From Pseudoalteromonas sp. UG3-2 (GTDB taxonomy: Bacteria; Pseudomonadota; Gammaproteobacteria; Enterobacterales; Alteromonadaceae): a DNA stretch of 64,000 nucleotides. Below are positions 17,651 to 26,721 of the stretch, in pieces; positions within the stretch are counted from its first letter, which is position 1, and each line of letters opens with the position of its first letter. Below the pieces are notes generated by a model. It saw only the letters and a list, made by a program, of their open reading frames with translations, did not search any database and was not told the DNA's origin. The translations under genes and the position numbers were made by a program. Location: positions 124,001 to 188,000 of the forward strand of contig NZ_JAWLJU010000002.1 in the NCBI RefSeq assembly GCF_037120705.1, in the 5' to 3' direction.

Positions 17651-18712
17651 GTGCAGTATTGGATCCCCAAATCACTGGTTCTTGGAATTGCCGTGAGTTT
17701 AAGCGGTTGTAGTATTTTCACAAACGATGCACATCATGAGAGAAATTATCGTGCCAATGCCCCAGTAAAGGCACCAGAAGGGCTTGAACAGCCTTATCGT
17801 GATCCTGAGTTTGCCATGCCTGTAGCACAGTACAAAAGCTCTCCTGAGCCTGTTAGCTATCGTGCACCGCAGCAAGTATTAACGGCCGCGAAAGGCAGCT
17901 GGGTTGAACAAGGCGATGAAGCCGCTCGGGTTTACTTCGACAAAAATGATGGCATAGAAGATCTATCCGCTTTCATTTGGCGTGCGGTTGATGGCGTTTT
18001 AGCCATGCATGGCACCGACTACCAATCACAAGATAAAGCTGCTGGAGAGGCAGTGACAGGTTGGTACTCTCTCATAGAGCCGGAAGATGGCTGGTTTTGG
18101 CAAGAAACTTCGGTGCCTTCAAAGCAGAGATTCAAATTTGTTGTAGAGCAAAAAGAGCACCAACGTACTGCTGCAATCAGAGCCGAGTTAGTGGATTACC
18201 AAAGTGATGAGGTACCATTGACCGACTTGTTACAACAGCATTTAGAAGTGCGTGCAATTAATGAAGTGATTGCTGAGTTCGATTATCAATATCGTCTTTT
18301 ACAAGTTGAAATGCGCAAACGCCAAGGAGTGCTTGCCTTAGAGCTGGGTTTTGATGGTGATGGTAATGCCGCACTGCTAACCGAGCAAGGTCAACAAGCG
18401 GTGTTAGATCGCTTCTCAAACTTCTTAGAGCGCAGTGCCTTTACGGTGATACGCGTAGACAGAGAGTCACAGGAAGTGGTGGTACGTTACGAAGCGCCTG
18501 AAGACAGCGTTTGGGACTCAATTTGGGGAGATGAAGTGATAGCCTTGCCAATTGCCGATGGTGACTACACCATTAAAGTGTCGGCAACGGATGACGCCCG
18601 AACCTCCATTACTTGGATGGACGCTGAGGGGGAAGTGCTGGACGTTAATACCATGAATAGCCTCCATCAAGCGCTGATTAAGCTGTTGCGAAAAAAAGGC
18701 TTAACCATCTAA
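17651..18712 (+). CDS. bamC: Outer-membrane assembly lipoprotein BamC (NlpB)
   Basis: A 353-residue lipoprotein with lipobox SLSGC near residue 22. An unstructured N-terminal stretch, rich in Pro and Arg (RAPQQVLTAAKGSWVEQGDEAARVYF), precedes two helix-grip domains typical of BamC. It is an accessory subunit of the BAM beta-barrel assembly machine. The start is GTG with AAGGAGT upstream; the nearby ATG at 17647 is out of frame. Unlike the usual dapA-bamC order, no dapA precedes it. A UUCG-loop terminator follows. Confidence 0.9.
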   Translation: MQYWIPKSLVLGIAVSLSGCSIFTNDAHHERNYRANAPVKAPEGLEQPYRDPEFAMPVAQYKSSPEPVSYRAPQQVLTAAKGSWVEQGDEAARVYFDKNDGIEDLSAFIWRAVDGVLAMHGTDYQSQDKAAGEAVTGWYSLIEPEDGWFWQETSVPSKQRFKFVVEQKEHQRTAAIRAELVDYQSDEVPLTDLLQQHLEVRAINEVIAEFDYQYRLLQVEMRKRQGVLALELGFDGDGNAALLTEQGQQAVLDRFSNFLERSAFTVIRVDRESQEVVVRYEAPEDSVWDSIWGDEVIALPIADGDYTIKVSATDDARTSITWMDAEGEVLDVNTMNSLHQALIKLLRKKGLTI

Positions 18713-18734
18713 AAATTAAAAACTATTGAAAACG

Positions 18735-18754
18735 AAAAGAGCTTCGGCTCTTTT
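18735..18754 (+). terminator. Terminator after bamC
   Basis: AAAAGAGC (18735-18742), a TTCG tetraloop and GCTCTTTT (18747-18754), followed by CTTTGTTTTT: a classic stable rho-independent terminator. Confidence 0.9.
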
Positions 18755-18778
18755 CTTTGTTTTTGTGGAAGTAAAAAA

Positions 18779-20152
18779 ATGATAAACAATAATAATGCGA
18801 CGCGCTCAGTGTTACAGACTTGGTTTGCCTTTATTGTTCCTTCATTAATAGGTGTGTTCTTATTTATGACGCCTGTTGCTGTTGGTGAGGCAATGACGAT
18901 TCCTATCGCGGTGATGGCTAAGTCGTTACAAGCTTGGGTGGCCCCCTTTATTCAGCAGCTTATTTTAGCCATTGTCTGTACTACAGCCATACTCAGCTTA
19001 ATCATGAAGCTGTTTAAGCCCCAAGCACTATTAAAAGTGGATATTTTACGGCATCTTTTTGATGTCAGCTGGATATGGCTAGTCACGCGGCTGGTGGGCA
19101 TGCTCTTTATTGTCATGACGTTTTTTGCAATCGGCCCGGAAGCAGTGCACTCAAGTAATACCGGCGCTTTGGTGTTGCATGACTTATTGCCAGTGCTATT
19201 TTCGGTATTTATTTTAGCGGGCTTGCTATTGCCGTTACTGCTCAACTTTGGCCTGCTTGAGATGGTGGGGACGTTACTGACTAAAGTAATGCGGCCATTG
19301 TTTGGCGTGCCAGGGCGCAGTGCTGTTAACTGTGTTGCATCGTGGCTCGGTGACGGCAGTGTCGGTATTTTAATGACCGCGAGGCAGTATGAAGATAAGC
19401 ATTATACTGAGCGCGAAGCGGCCATTATAGGCACCACTTTCTCAGCAGTATCCATTACTTTCTGCTTGGTGGTGATCGGGCAAGTGAAGCTGGAGCATTT
19501 ATTCGCCCCCTTTTACTTAACGGTTTGTGCCGCTGGTTTTGTTGCTGCCATCATCGTGCCTCGCTTGCCGCCGTTGCGATTTAAAAAAGACGTCTACGTT
19601 GATGGCTCGGATCACAATCAAGACTCTGAAGCCGTGCCTCAGGGCAAAGGCTTGTTTTCTCATTCATTGGATGTGGCGTTGAGTAAAGCTCAGACCGCGC
19701 CTGGACTGCGAGGTACTGTTCGCGAAGGGGTTCACAATGCCCTTGATATGGTATTTGCTGTACTTCCGGTAGTAATGGCCGTGGGTACGTTGGCACTTAT
19801 CGTAGCAGAATACACGCCGGTATTTCAGATTTTAGGTACGCCGTTTGTGCCATACTTAGAGCTACTTAATGTGGCAGAAGCCGAGCAGGCGGCGCAAACC
19901 ATTGTTGTGGGCTTTGCCGACATGTTTATTCCTTCTATTTTGGCGGCCGGCAGTATCGAAAGCGATACTACTCGGTTTATTGTAGCGGCAATGAGTGTTA
20001 CCCAGCTTATTTATATGTCAGAAGTAGGGGCTTTATTGCTTGGCAGTAAAATCCCAGTCAACTTATGGGAGCTCTTTGTTATTTTCATTCTGCGCACACT
20101 GGTCACCCTGCCTGTGATTGTCTTTATGGCTAAGTGGCTAATAGGGCGATAA
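18779..20152 (+). CDS. yjiH: YjiH-family membrane protein (nucleoside-recognition/Gate domain)
   Basis: A 457-residue polytopic membrane protein with about ten hydrophobic segments. The Gate (nucleoside-recognition) pattern is seen in NCVASWLGDGSVGILMTARQYEDKHYTEREAAIIGTTFSAVSITFCLVVIGQ and again in ADMFIPSILAAGSIESDTTRFIVAAMSVTQLIYMSE. This repeated half-structure resembles concentrative transporters. The substrate is unknown. It is a single-gene unit between terminators. The ribosome site is weak (GGAAG, eight bases from the ATG). The family is recognised with good confidence, the function is not. Confidence 0.85.
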   Translation: MINNNNATRSVLQTWFAFIVPSLIGVFLFMTPVAVGEAMTIPIAVMAKSLQAWVAPFIQQLILAIVCTTAILSLIMKLFKPQALLKVDILRHLFDVSWIWLVTRLVGMLFIVMTFFAIGPEAVHSSNTGALVLHDLLPVLFSVFILAGLLLPLLLNFGLLEMVGTLLTKVMRPLFGVPGRSAVNCVASWLGDGSVGILMTARQYEDKHYTEREAAIIGTTFSAVSITFCLVVIGQVKLEHLFAPFYLTVCAAGFVAAIIVPRLPPLRFKKDVYVDGSDHNQDSEAVPQGKGLFSHSLDVALSKAQTAPGLRGTVREGVHNALDMVFAVLPVVMAVGTLALIVAEYTPVFQILGTPFVPYLELLNVAEAEQAAQTIVVGFADMFIPSILAAGSIESDTTRFIVAAMSVTQLIYMSEVGALLLGSKIPVNLWELFVIFILRTLVTLPVIVFMAKWLIGR

Positions 20153-20160
20153 GAGATTCG

Positions 20161-20197
20161 TTTTAGGCTGCTAAGTGTATAATTTAGCAGCCTAAAA
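20161..20197 (+). terminator. Terminator after yjiH
   Basis: Fourteen-bp perfect arms TTTTAGGCTGCTAA (20161-20174) and TTAGCAGCCTAAAA (20184-20197) with a 9-nt loop, beginning 8 bp after the stop codon. Confidence 0.85.
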
Positions 20198-20751
20198 CTT
20201 CAGGGTGACTGCATCCAGTATTTATTATTAATCTGCCTCGCAATAAATGCCTCTTCAAAAAGTTATATCGTTACATGCCATAGTTTGCATTTTTTAGGTC
20301 ATAGTAGTTTCACAAGCCCCTCTCGGAGCACAGAGATAGTTAGGCTTAGTGTGCTACTTTATTGATACCTATCGTCTCGCTGATGCTTTAAAGGCAAAGA
20401 GCTAAGAGGCTACAAAACCAAGTCTTACATGATTGGTCGCACATTAATGCAATCCGCATAAATACTATATTGATTGGCTCTCGCTTGAATTAAAGTGTGT
20501 GGTTATATCAATTCACTTAATTAAGTGGTCTATTTGAGGCAAGAAAATTCTGTCGATAACCCCGCTCTCGCGTCCTGCTACCGCCCTAGTACCTACATCT
20601 ATATAGACAAGGCAAAAATTTTGCTATTTAGTTGTTCTAAATAAGGAATTTTTAACGCAATTAGTGTCGAATTTGCTCCTTCAAATTGAACAAGTATTAA
20701 TGCGGGTTGGTATTACCTTGAGCTAGTAAATTAGGGGTTATTTAGGGCAAT
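20198..20751. other. Gene-free stretch between convergent terminators
   Basis: About 550 bp without a credible reading frame, lying between the terminator of yjiH and that of the convergent protease operon. It holds a perfect 14-bp palindrome, CACTTAATTAAGTG (20514-20527). I saw no tRNA, insertion-sequence end or clear sRNA. It may be the eroded remains of a lost gene. Confidence 0.5.
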
Positions 20752-20786
20752 AAAAAAGCCTCACTAGAGTCCAGTGAGGCTTTTTT
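20752..20786 (-). terminator. Terminator of the S8 protease operon
   Basis: Fourteen-bp arms AAAAAAGCCTCACT (20752-20765) and AGTGAGGCTTTTTT (20773-20786) with loop AGAGTCC. On the minus strand it ends in a T-run just after the chaperone-like gene. It could also work in the other direction. Confidence 0.88.
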
Positions 20787-20810
20787 TAGTCTATTGTTAT
20801 GAGACGCTAT

Positions 20811-21329
20811 TTATCGAGCTTCGTGAAGCGAGCTTCTTACTTCGATACGAGCGGCTTTAACACCATCGAGCTGTTTGATGGCCTTATACATACTCAACAC
20901 ATCATGGTTTTTGGCATCAAATACGACGATGCCCGTGTTACTGAAGACCTTTTCTACTTTAAGGCCTAGCTGCGAAGCAATGGCCTTTGCTGATTGACCC
21001 TCTTCTAACAATACATTGATATTGCCAGAAACAGTAGAAACAGTACCATTGAAGATATTTTTAACTAAGGCACCTTCAGTTAATTTATCTGAGACTACGT
21101 CCGATTTGACGATAGCCTGCTCTCCATGCTCCCCAACGATGGCATCAGGGTTAGCGATAGACTTGGAAACTAGCTTATGGCCAGCTAGTACTTTATAAGC
21201 ACCGAAGTCGGCTTGTTCTACTTTAATGGCTTTTTTATCAGTGTTTTGTAAGTTTAGAAAATCTTCAGCGTATGCTGACGTTGCAACTAAACTACCAGTA
21301 ATCAAGGCTGCGATTGTTAATTTTTTCAT
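20811..21329 (-). CDS. Exported ASP-ORF2-like external chaperone of the S8 protease (probable)
   Basis: A 172-residue protein with a signal peptide (MKKLTIAALITGSLVATSAYA). ATG 21329 was chosen over an upstream in-frame alternative because AGGAG precedes it and the signal peptide begins there. The C-terminal 70 residues (EGQSAKAIASQLGLKVEKVFSN, then GIVVFDAKNHDVLSMYKAIKQLDGVKAARIEV) look like a ferredoxin-like fold of the subtilisin-propeptide kind. It begins 13 bp after the S8 protease gene. In Aeromonas sobria the kexin-like protease ASP is followed by ORF2, an external chaperone and inhibitor of this kind, and the same role is inferred here. A different regulatory or inhibitory role is possible. 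Confidence 0.65.
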   Translation of the reverse strand: MKKLTIAALITGSLVATSAYAEDFLNLQNTDKKAIKVEQADFGAYKVLAGHKLVSKSIANPDAIVGEHGEQAIVKSDVVSDKLTEGALVKNIFNGTVSTVSGNINVLLEEGQSAKAIASQLGLKVEKVFSNTGIVVFDAKNHDVLSMYKAIKQLDGVKAARIEVRSSLHEAR

Positions 21330-21342
21330 AATAATACTCCTA

Positions 21343-23685
21343 TTACTCAGCTGCAACGTTATGACCAAATACGCGAACAGCAGCACCCATCAAGATGCTT
21401 GGTGATTGGTTGTTGAAGTAACCTGCAAATGGACTACTAGCACTAGATGCTGCAAAACTCTGGTTATCTGCATCTAGTAAACGAATTGTCCACTCACCTT
21501 TTGCTGATTCACCATAAAACGCATTAGATAAGAATACGCCATCTTTTAAGATATAGCCTGGCTGGAAGCCACCATTATCAAATGAATAAGCCGGGTATAG
21601 CAGAGCCTGATGTGATGAAAGAAGAACGCTACGAGTGCCACTTGGTGAGGTGACTTCAATTGCTAAGTCAGAGCCAGCAGTGGTTTGAACTGTTCCAGAC
21701 TCGGTGCTAAAGCCATAACCAAACTGTTCATTGGACACGTCAAACTTGAACTGAATTGCTTCAACATTAATATCATTGTCAACAGTCACTTTTACGGTTG
21801 TACCGTTGGCATCGAAGTCAGGAATGGTTTGCTCAAGTGACTGCTCTTCAACCACAGTACCTTTACCAACCCAATCAGTAATTACCTCTTCACCAAGGTT
21901 AGCATTGTATGATTTAGCCATTGTTACCGCAGCGCCTGCATCAACGCGACCAAAGCCATATAAATTGTTGTGCGTAAAGCCTGCGGCATTTTCTACCCAG
22001 CCTGAGTGCGCGACAAACGTGCCTTCACCCACTTCGAGTTCAACTGCTTCATTATCAGCATCTATTTGAGTACTGGTCGAAGCAATGATGTGTCGCACAT
22101 CACGCCATGTTAGGTTTTGATTAGCAGATAAAATAAGTGAAACAACACCAGAAGTATTAGGCGCAGCTGATGAGGTTCCATTCATTGTTGAACGGTAGTT
22201 ACAATTTGGGTTGTCAGGATGGCCTGGAAAGTCGAATGTAAACTGGCTCTTTGCAAACTCTTCACCATAATTGCCTGCAAAAGATTTAATTGCCTTGCCT
22301 TCATAGCCAGATGCACCACTCAAACATGTCATTGGATCTGTGGTTATCATAGCAGGTGCTAAGCGGCCATATTCACCGGCCGGTGCAGAGGCTAGTAAGT
22401 TAGCGCCAGCTGTTGAGTAGCTAGTGTGTTTACCATTGGCATTCACGGCACCTACAGAGAAGTAGTATGGGTGGGCTTGGCTCGATTCACCGTTACCATT
22501 GTAGCAAGTAAGGCCAAGGTCGTTAGCGCCATTGTCTGCACAGAAACTGCCTGAGCTACTAACACCTTCGAAGTCATTACCGCTTGATTTAATGTTGATC
22601 GCGCCTTTGCCTGAACGCAGGTTTAGGTTAGGGTAAGATTCAACTTTTTCATCAAATTCAGAGTATGAAAAGTAAGTCGGGAATGAAAGACCATAACTGC
22701 GGTTGAATACAGAAATTGGCTCGTCTGCCGTTATTCCTGAGCCTGGAAAACCATGGATCAGAAATTCCATCTGCTCAACTTTTTCACCGTTTAAGTTGTT
22801 CATACCGATGAGACCTGTATCAGGGGCAACACCTCGGCCACCTAAGCCATTCCAGCCTTTAGAAGCAATAAGACCAGCAACACTGGTTCCATGGTCACCA
22901 TTAATTGCATCGCTTGTCGGATCTGTCTTGTCGAGCGCCCCAACATTTAAATTAAGTGAGCGATTAGGAACAACGTTAGGTTGAAGGTCTTCATGGCGAA
23001 TCTCTAAGCCCGAATCTACAACTACTGCGGTAACACCAGCACCAGTTACGCCTTGGCTGTAAGCGCCAATGACATTCATATCTTCGCCACTTACTAATTG
23101 AGATGTTTCAGCTTCAGCGAAGCGTTTATCCCAATATTCAACAGCTTCTTCTTCTTCCATTAACTCAAGGCTGACATACAAGTCGATTAAGCCTTGCTTG
23201 GTTTCATCACTAAGAGAGTATGCTTTTTGACCAGTGTTGTTTAAATGCCATTGCTGATTAGCTAATGGGTCGGTCATCATGTTGGCTATTTCAATTGCAC
23301 CGTTAGCAGACTGGCCATTGGCAGTGACTGTAAAGTCAATGGTCACCGGCTCGTCGGTTAAAGGAATGTAGCTGAAGCTATTAGTGCCGTTGAGAGTAAG
23401 AGTACCATGTGAGAAAGAGTAAACGTTACCATCCGGCTCAACTTCAGTGTCACCATCGAAAAAGCTGTATGAAAGTGGGTCACCATCCGCGTCAGATACT
23501 TCTAATTTACCATTAATAGTATGCCATTGCTTAGCTTCGGCAATGACAGTGACGTCAGCAGTTGGTGGAGTGTCTACCTTTTCAGGCGCAGTAGTATTAT
23601 TATTATCGCTGCCGCCTCCACAGGCGGTCAAAGCTAATACGATAGCAGTGGAAAGTGCTGCATGTTTAAACTTATTGTTATTCAT
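21343..23685 (-). CDS. Kexin-like S8 subtilase lipoprotein with P/Homo B domain
   Basis: A 780-residue protease. The lipobox LTAC (C22) followed by GGGSDNNN marks it as a lipoprotein. Residues about 40-135 form a cadherin-like/Ig-like domain (VSDADGDPLSYSFFDG). The S8 catalytic domain spans about 200-600: D224 in VVVDSGLEIRHEDL, H265 in NGDHGTSVAGLIAS, oxyanion N370 in IKSSGND and S505 in MNGTSSAAP. The last 150 residues form a P/Homo B domain (IEVTSPSGTRSVLLSS, then GEWTIRLLDADNQ), as in proprotein convertases. No I9-type propeptide is obvious, which fits the use of a separate chaperone encoded directly downstream. It should act at the cell surface or periplasm. Confidence 0.9.
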   Translation of the reverse strand: MNNNKFKHAALSTAIVLALTACGGGSDNNNTTAPEKVDTPPTADVTVIAEAKQWHTINGKLEVSDADGDPLSYSFFDGDTEVEPDGNVYSFSHGTLTLNGTNSFSYIPLTDEPVTIDFTVTANGQSANGAIEIANMMTDPLANQQWHLNNTGQKAYSLSDETKQGLIDLYVSLELMEEEEAVEYWDKRFAEAETSQLVSGEDMNVIGAYSQGVTGAGVTAVVVDSGLEIRHEDLQPNVVPNRSLNLNVGALDKTDPTSDAINGDHGTSVAGLIASKGWNGLGGRGVAPDTGLIGMNNLNGEKVEQMEFLIHGFPGSGITADEPISVFNRSYGLSFPTYFSYSEFDEKVESYPNLNLRSGKGAINIKSSGNDFEGVSSSGSFCADNGANDLGLTCYNGNGESSQAHPYYFSVGAVNANGKHTSYSTAGANLLASAPAGEYGRLAPAMITTDPMTCLSGASGYEGKAIKSFAGNYGEEFAKSQFTFDFPGHPDNPNCNYRSTMNGTSSAAPNTSGVVSLILSANQNLTWRDVRHIIASTSTQIDADNEAVELEVGEGTFVAHSGWVENAAGFTHNNLYGFGRVDAGAAVTMAKSYNANLGEEVITDWVGKGTVVEEQSLEQTIPDFDANGTTVKVTVDNDINVEAIQFKFDVSNEQFGYGFSTESGTVQTTAGSDLAIEVTSPSGTRSVLLSSHQALLYPAYSFDNGGFQPGYILKDGVFLSNAFYGESAKGEWTIRLLDADNQSFAASSASSPFAGYFNNQSPSILMGAAVRVFGHNVAAE

Positions 23686-24259
23686 GTTATCTACCTTTGT
23701 ACTAATTACGCGTCCGAATTTACTTAATTATCAAACTAGAAGCAATTGTTAAAAGTGAAGATGCGCTGCAAAAGTGTTTGTGGTTGCCAATAAAATCTAT
23801 CAATATCATGGTTTTACTGTAATTGAAAACAAATGTAAATGGGGTTTTTGTTGTGTTTCATGCCAAGTTGTGAAATACAATTCTGTAACTTAGAGAGTTA
23901 TTTCTTTGTTATGTGGTAGTCGTTTCGGTTTTACTGCTATTTACTACTTTAAGCCAATACATATACTCTTGACTGACTTGTGGATGTGCTCAATTAAGAG
24001 CCTCCATTGCTTTGGTGTCATTGCGCTTCCTTCATTTGTTCGAGAGAGTATTACTCATCAATGTAAGCAACTGGCCATAAGCTGATTTGCTCGTTGATTT
24101 AGGTTGCTGTCGGTTTGATATCGAACTATGTAGAGTTAGAGCTGCTTATACAGTGTTAGCAAACTCAGAGGATTCACTTTTAAATGTAATGAATTATTGG
24201 TGTGTTCTTTTGATTACTAAAGCAACCTGAAATAGCTCAAAGTAGGCGCTATCGAGAAA
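23686..24259. other. Promoter region of the S8 protease operon, with an inverted repeat
   Basis: No gene was seen in 574 bp. TTGTGTTTCA (23851-23860) and TGAAATACAA (23871-23880) form an inverted repeat with one mismatch and a 10-bp spacer, about 170-195 bp before the protease start codon. This could be an operator or an RNA hairpin. The rest is AT-rich and unremarkable. Confidence 0.5.
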
Positions 24260-24490
24260 TTATAATTTCTCGATATCCTTTTTCACCTGATAGCCTTCAG
24301 TCGTGACAATTTGCTCCAACACGGCCACTCGAGATTTAAGTGCTTTGATCTCATGTTGTAAGGCTTGCTGATCTGCTTGAGCCAGTGATTGCGCTTTTTT
24401 AAAATCCAATCTGCGTTTATAGATTTCGCTGAGTATCCCGCCGCCAACAGTGATTAACACGATTAGAAACACCATGGTTGTGCCAGACAT
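24260..24490 (-). CDS. Small membrane protein with coiled coil, PspB-like layout
   Basis: A 76-residue protein: one N-terminal transmembrane helix (MVFLIVLITVGGGILSEIY), then a charged linker and a C-terminal coiled coil ending LKSRVAVLEQIVTTEGYQVKKDIEKL. The length, order and ALEQIV-type C-terminal heptads resemble the phage-shock protein PspB. The resemblance is partial and no pspA or pspC is nearby. It lies downstream of sdaA on the same strand but beyond a terminator, so it probably has its own promoter. Function unknown. Confidence 0.7.
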   Translation of the reverse strand: MSGTTMVFLIVLITVGGGILSEIYKRRLDFKKAQSLAQADQQALQHEIKALKSRVAVLEQIVTTEGYQVKKDIEKL

Positions 24491-24541
24491 AACTGTTTAC
24501 TCCCTAAGATTGTTTATAGCAATAATAGTGTGGCCATAAAA

Positions 24542-24573
24542 AATGGCATCATAATTTTCATTATGATGCCATT
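24542..24573 (-). terminator. Terminator of sdaA
   Basis: Fourteen-bp perfect arms AATGGCATCATAAT (24542-24555) and ATTATGATGCCATT (24560-24573) with loop TTTC. On the minus strand a T-run follows. It separates sdaA from the small membrane protein gene. Confidence 0.88.
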
Positions 24574-24590
24574 AATTTCTCGGCTATGGG

Positions 24591-24608
24591 AACTGACAAT
24601 TGTCAGTT
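24591..24608. other. Perfect 18-bp palindrome at the sdaA stop codon
   Basis: AACTGACAATTGTCAGTT is a perfect 18-bp palindrome whose edge overlaps the sdaA stop codon (24607-24609). It is separate from the terminator 17 bp further on. It could be a protein-binding site or part of a compound 3'-end structure. Confidence 0.5.
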
Positions 24609-25983
24609 AACACTCAATAATGTTGACCGCAAGACCGCCACGTGCGGTTTCTTTGTATTTGGTCTTCATGTCGTTGCCAGTGTCGAGCATGGTTTTTATG
24701 ACTTTATCAAGGCTGACTTTCTGGTCACCCGTGCCGCGCATCGCCAAACGTGAGGCGTTGATGGCTTTAATTGCCCCCATGGCATTACGTTCTATACAAG
24801 GCACTTGCACCAAGCCACCCACAGGGTCGCAAGTTAATCCCAAGTTGTGCTCCATACCAATTTCAGCGGCATTTTCCACATGAACTACGTTACCACCCAT
24901 GATTTCGGTTAACGCTGCTGCAGCCATCGAGCAGGCAACGCCAACTTCACCCTGACAGCCCACTTCCGCACCGGAAATCGAGGCATTCTTTTTGTACAAA
25001 ATACCAATGGCGGCCGCGGTAAGCAGGTAGCGTGTGGCAATTTCAACATCCACTTCTTTGATAAAAGTGTGATAATACATTAATACCGCTGGCAGTATGC
25101 CGGCTGCGCCATTGGTTGGGGCGGTGACCACTCGGCCGCCTGCGGCGTTTTCTTCGTTTACTGCCAATGCGAACAAATCAACCCAGTCCATGGCACGCAG
25201 CGGGTCTTGGTGATTTTCAACATTGAGTTTGAGGTAAAGACTTGGCGCTCTGCGGCGTACCTTTAGGCCTCCAGGTAAGATACCTTCGGTGCGCATACCG
25301 CGTTCAATGCAGGCTTTCATTACTTGCCATATGTTAAACAGGGTATCTTTGATTTCGCTCTCACTGCGTAACGTTTTCTCATTGGTCATCATCAAGGACG
25401 ACACGCTTAAGCCTGACTCTTTACACATGTTTAGCAGCTCTTCTGCGTTATTAAATGGGTAAGGAGCTGGGTTTTCGGCGCGAATGTCTAATGCCGCTTG
25501 CTTTTCGGCTTCAAAGTCTTGATCGGTAACAATAAAGCCACCACCAATCGAATAATAGACTTGACTGTGAAGCAGTTCATCACCCTTAAATGCTTTGATT
25601 TCCATGGCATTGGAATGCTTTGGCAGGGTTTTACGACGATGAAAAACAATAGCACCTTGTTTAGGAAAGTCGACCTTAAATTGCTTGTCTAGGTAGATAA
25701 CCTGCTCGGTTTCAATGGTCGCTAAAATATCGGGTACCTGATCGGCATCTATGGTTTCTGGATCATAGCCTGCTAAGCCTAAGATAACCGCTTTGCCAGA
25801 GCCATGGCCAATTCCTGTTTGCCCTAATGAACCGTATAATTCCACTTTAACAGCGGTAATATCATCAACGATGCCTTGTGCTTGCAGATCTTTAACAAAT
25901 AATCTGGATGCACGCATTGGGCCCACGGTGTGTGACGAGGAAGGGCCAATACCGATACTGAACATATCGAATGCACTGATCAT
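24607..25983 (-). CDS. sdaA: L-serine ammonia-lyase, iron-sulfur type
   Basis: A 458-residue single-chain L-serine dehydratase. The N-terminal signature is [21 protein letters not shown], and the C-terminal catalytic domain carries the [4Fe-4S] cysteines ([11 protein letters not shown] and [19 protein letters not shown]). It converts L-serine to pyruvate and ammonia. The length equals E. coli SdaA/SdaB. The order pabB, nudL, sdaA is also that of E. coli. It is probably the main serine-degrading enzyme, since only one copy is seen here. Confidence 0.95.
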   Translation of the reverse strand: MISAFDMFSIGIGPSSSHTVGPMRASRLFVKDLQAQGIVDDITAVKVELYGSLGQTGIGHGSGKAVILGLAGYDPETIDADQVPDILATIETEQVIYLDKQFKVDFPKQGAIVFHRRKTLPKHSNAMEIKAFKGDELLHSQVYYSIGGGFIVTDQDFEAEKQAALDIRAENPAPYPFNNAEELLNMCKESGLSVSSLMMTNEKTLRSESEIKDTLFNIWQVMKACIERGMRTEGILPGGLKVRRRAPSLYLKLNVENHQDPLRAMDWVDLFALAVNEENAAGGRVVTAPTNGAAGILPAVLMYYHTFIKEVDVEIATRYLLTAAAIGILYKKNASISGAEVGCQGEVGVACSMAAAALTEIMGGNVVHVENAAEIGMEHNLGLTCDPVGGLVQVPCIERNAMGAIKAINASRLAMRGTGDQKVSLDKVIKTMLDTGNDMKTKYKETARGGLAVNIIEC

Positions 25984-26139
25984 AAACTTTACTCACATTG
26001 CCTTAAAAAACGGACGCCATCATAACGTGTAAACCTAGGGTTGTAACCCTTATTCGGTAAAACAACATGGTAGCAGCACTACTAAATATGAAAGAAAAGC
26101 CTTAGCAAGGCAAATTAGGGTGGTATTAAGCTCGAGGTC

Positions 26140-26721
26140 TTACCAGTGGCGGTCTGGCGGCTGAAGGGTTGCTAATAATTGCTGAATGATTTTTGCCGTT
26201 GCTCCCCATAATAGCCCATGAGGCGTCATAAACCCTTCGAGGCTTAGGTCTTTGCCCCGATAACTGAGGGTCAACTGCTGCCAGTTGCTGCTATTGGCTA
26301 ATGCAGCCAATGGCACCATAAAGGTGTGGGCAACTTCATCGCTTTGTGTTGACCAGCGTGCAGTGCGATTGATATTGGCCACCACAGGGGTAATTTGATA
26401 GCCAGACAGTGTATGCATTGCAGGTAAGGTGCCTAACACCTGCGCTTCGTCGGTGGCTAAGTGTATTTCCTCTGCCGTTTCCCGTAGTGCTGTGTTGATA
26501 AGGCTGACATCTTGTTGCTCCACTTTTCCGCCGGGAAAGCAGATTTGACTGGGGTGGCTTGCAAGGCTTGGGCTGCGTTTACACAGAATAAGTTGTGCTT
26601 GCTCCTCGATAGCAATAATCGGGATCAGCACCGCACTTTGTTTCAAAGTGCGAATATCCGCTTGCTGGTGTCGGATATTCGGTGATAATAAAAACTGAGC
26701 AACAACCTTATCTATGTTCAT
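26140..26721 (-). CDS. nudL: CoA pyrophosphatase, Nudix family (NudL/YeaB)
   Basis: A 193-residue Nudix hydrolase with the NudL-type box FPGGKVEQQDVSLINTALRETAEEI. The upstream pattern LILCKRSPSLASHPSQICFPGG is that of the CoA-specific subfamily. It hydrolyses CoA and related compounds to 3',5'-ADP and 4'-phosphopantetheine. I chose the start at 26721 (MNIDKVVAQF), which overlaps the pabB stop by 14 bases, over an upstream frame extension inside pabB. The overlap implies translational coupling with pabB, an arrangement shared with E. coli. Confidence 0.9.
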   Translation of the reverse strand: MNIDKVVAQFLLSPNIRHQQADIRTLKQSAVLIPIIAIEEQAQLILCKRSPSLASHPSQICFPGGKVEQQDVSLINTALRETAEEIHLATDEAQVLGTLPAMHTLSGYQITPVVANINRTARWSTQSDEVAHTFMVPLAALANSSNWQQLTLSYRGKDLSLEGFMTPHGLLWGATAKIIQQLLATLQPPDRHW

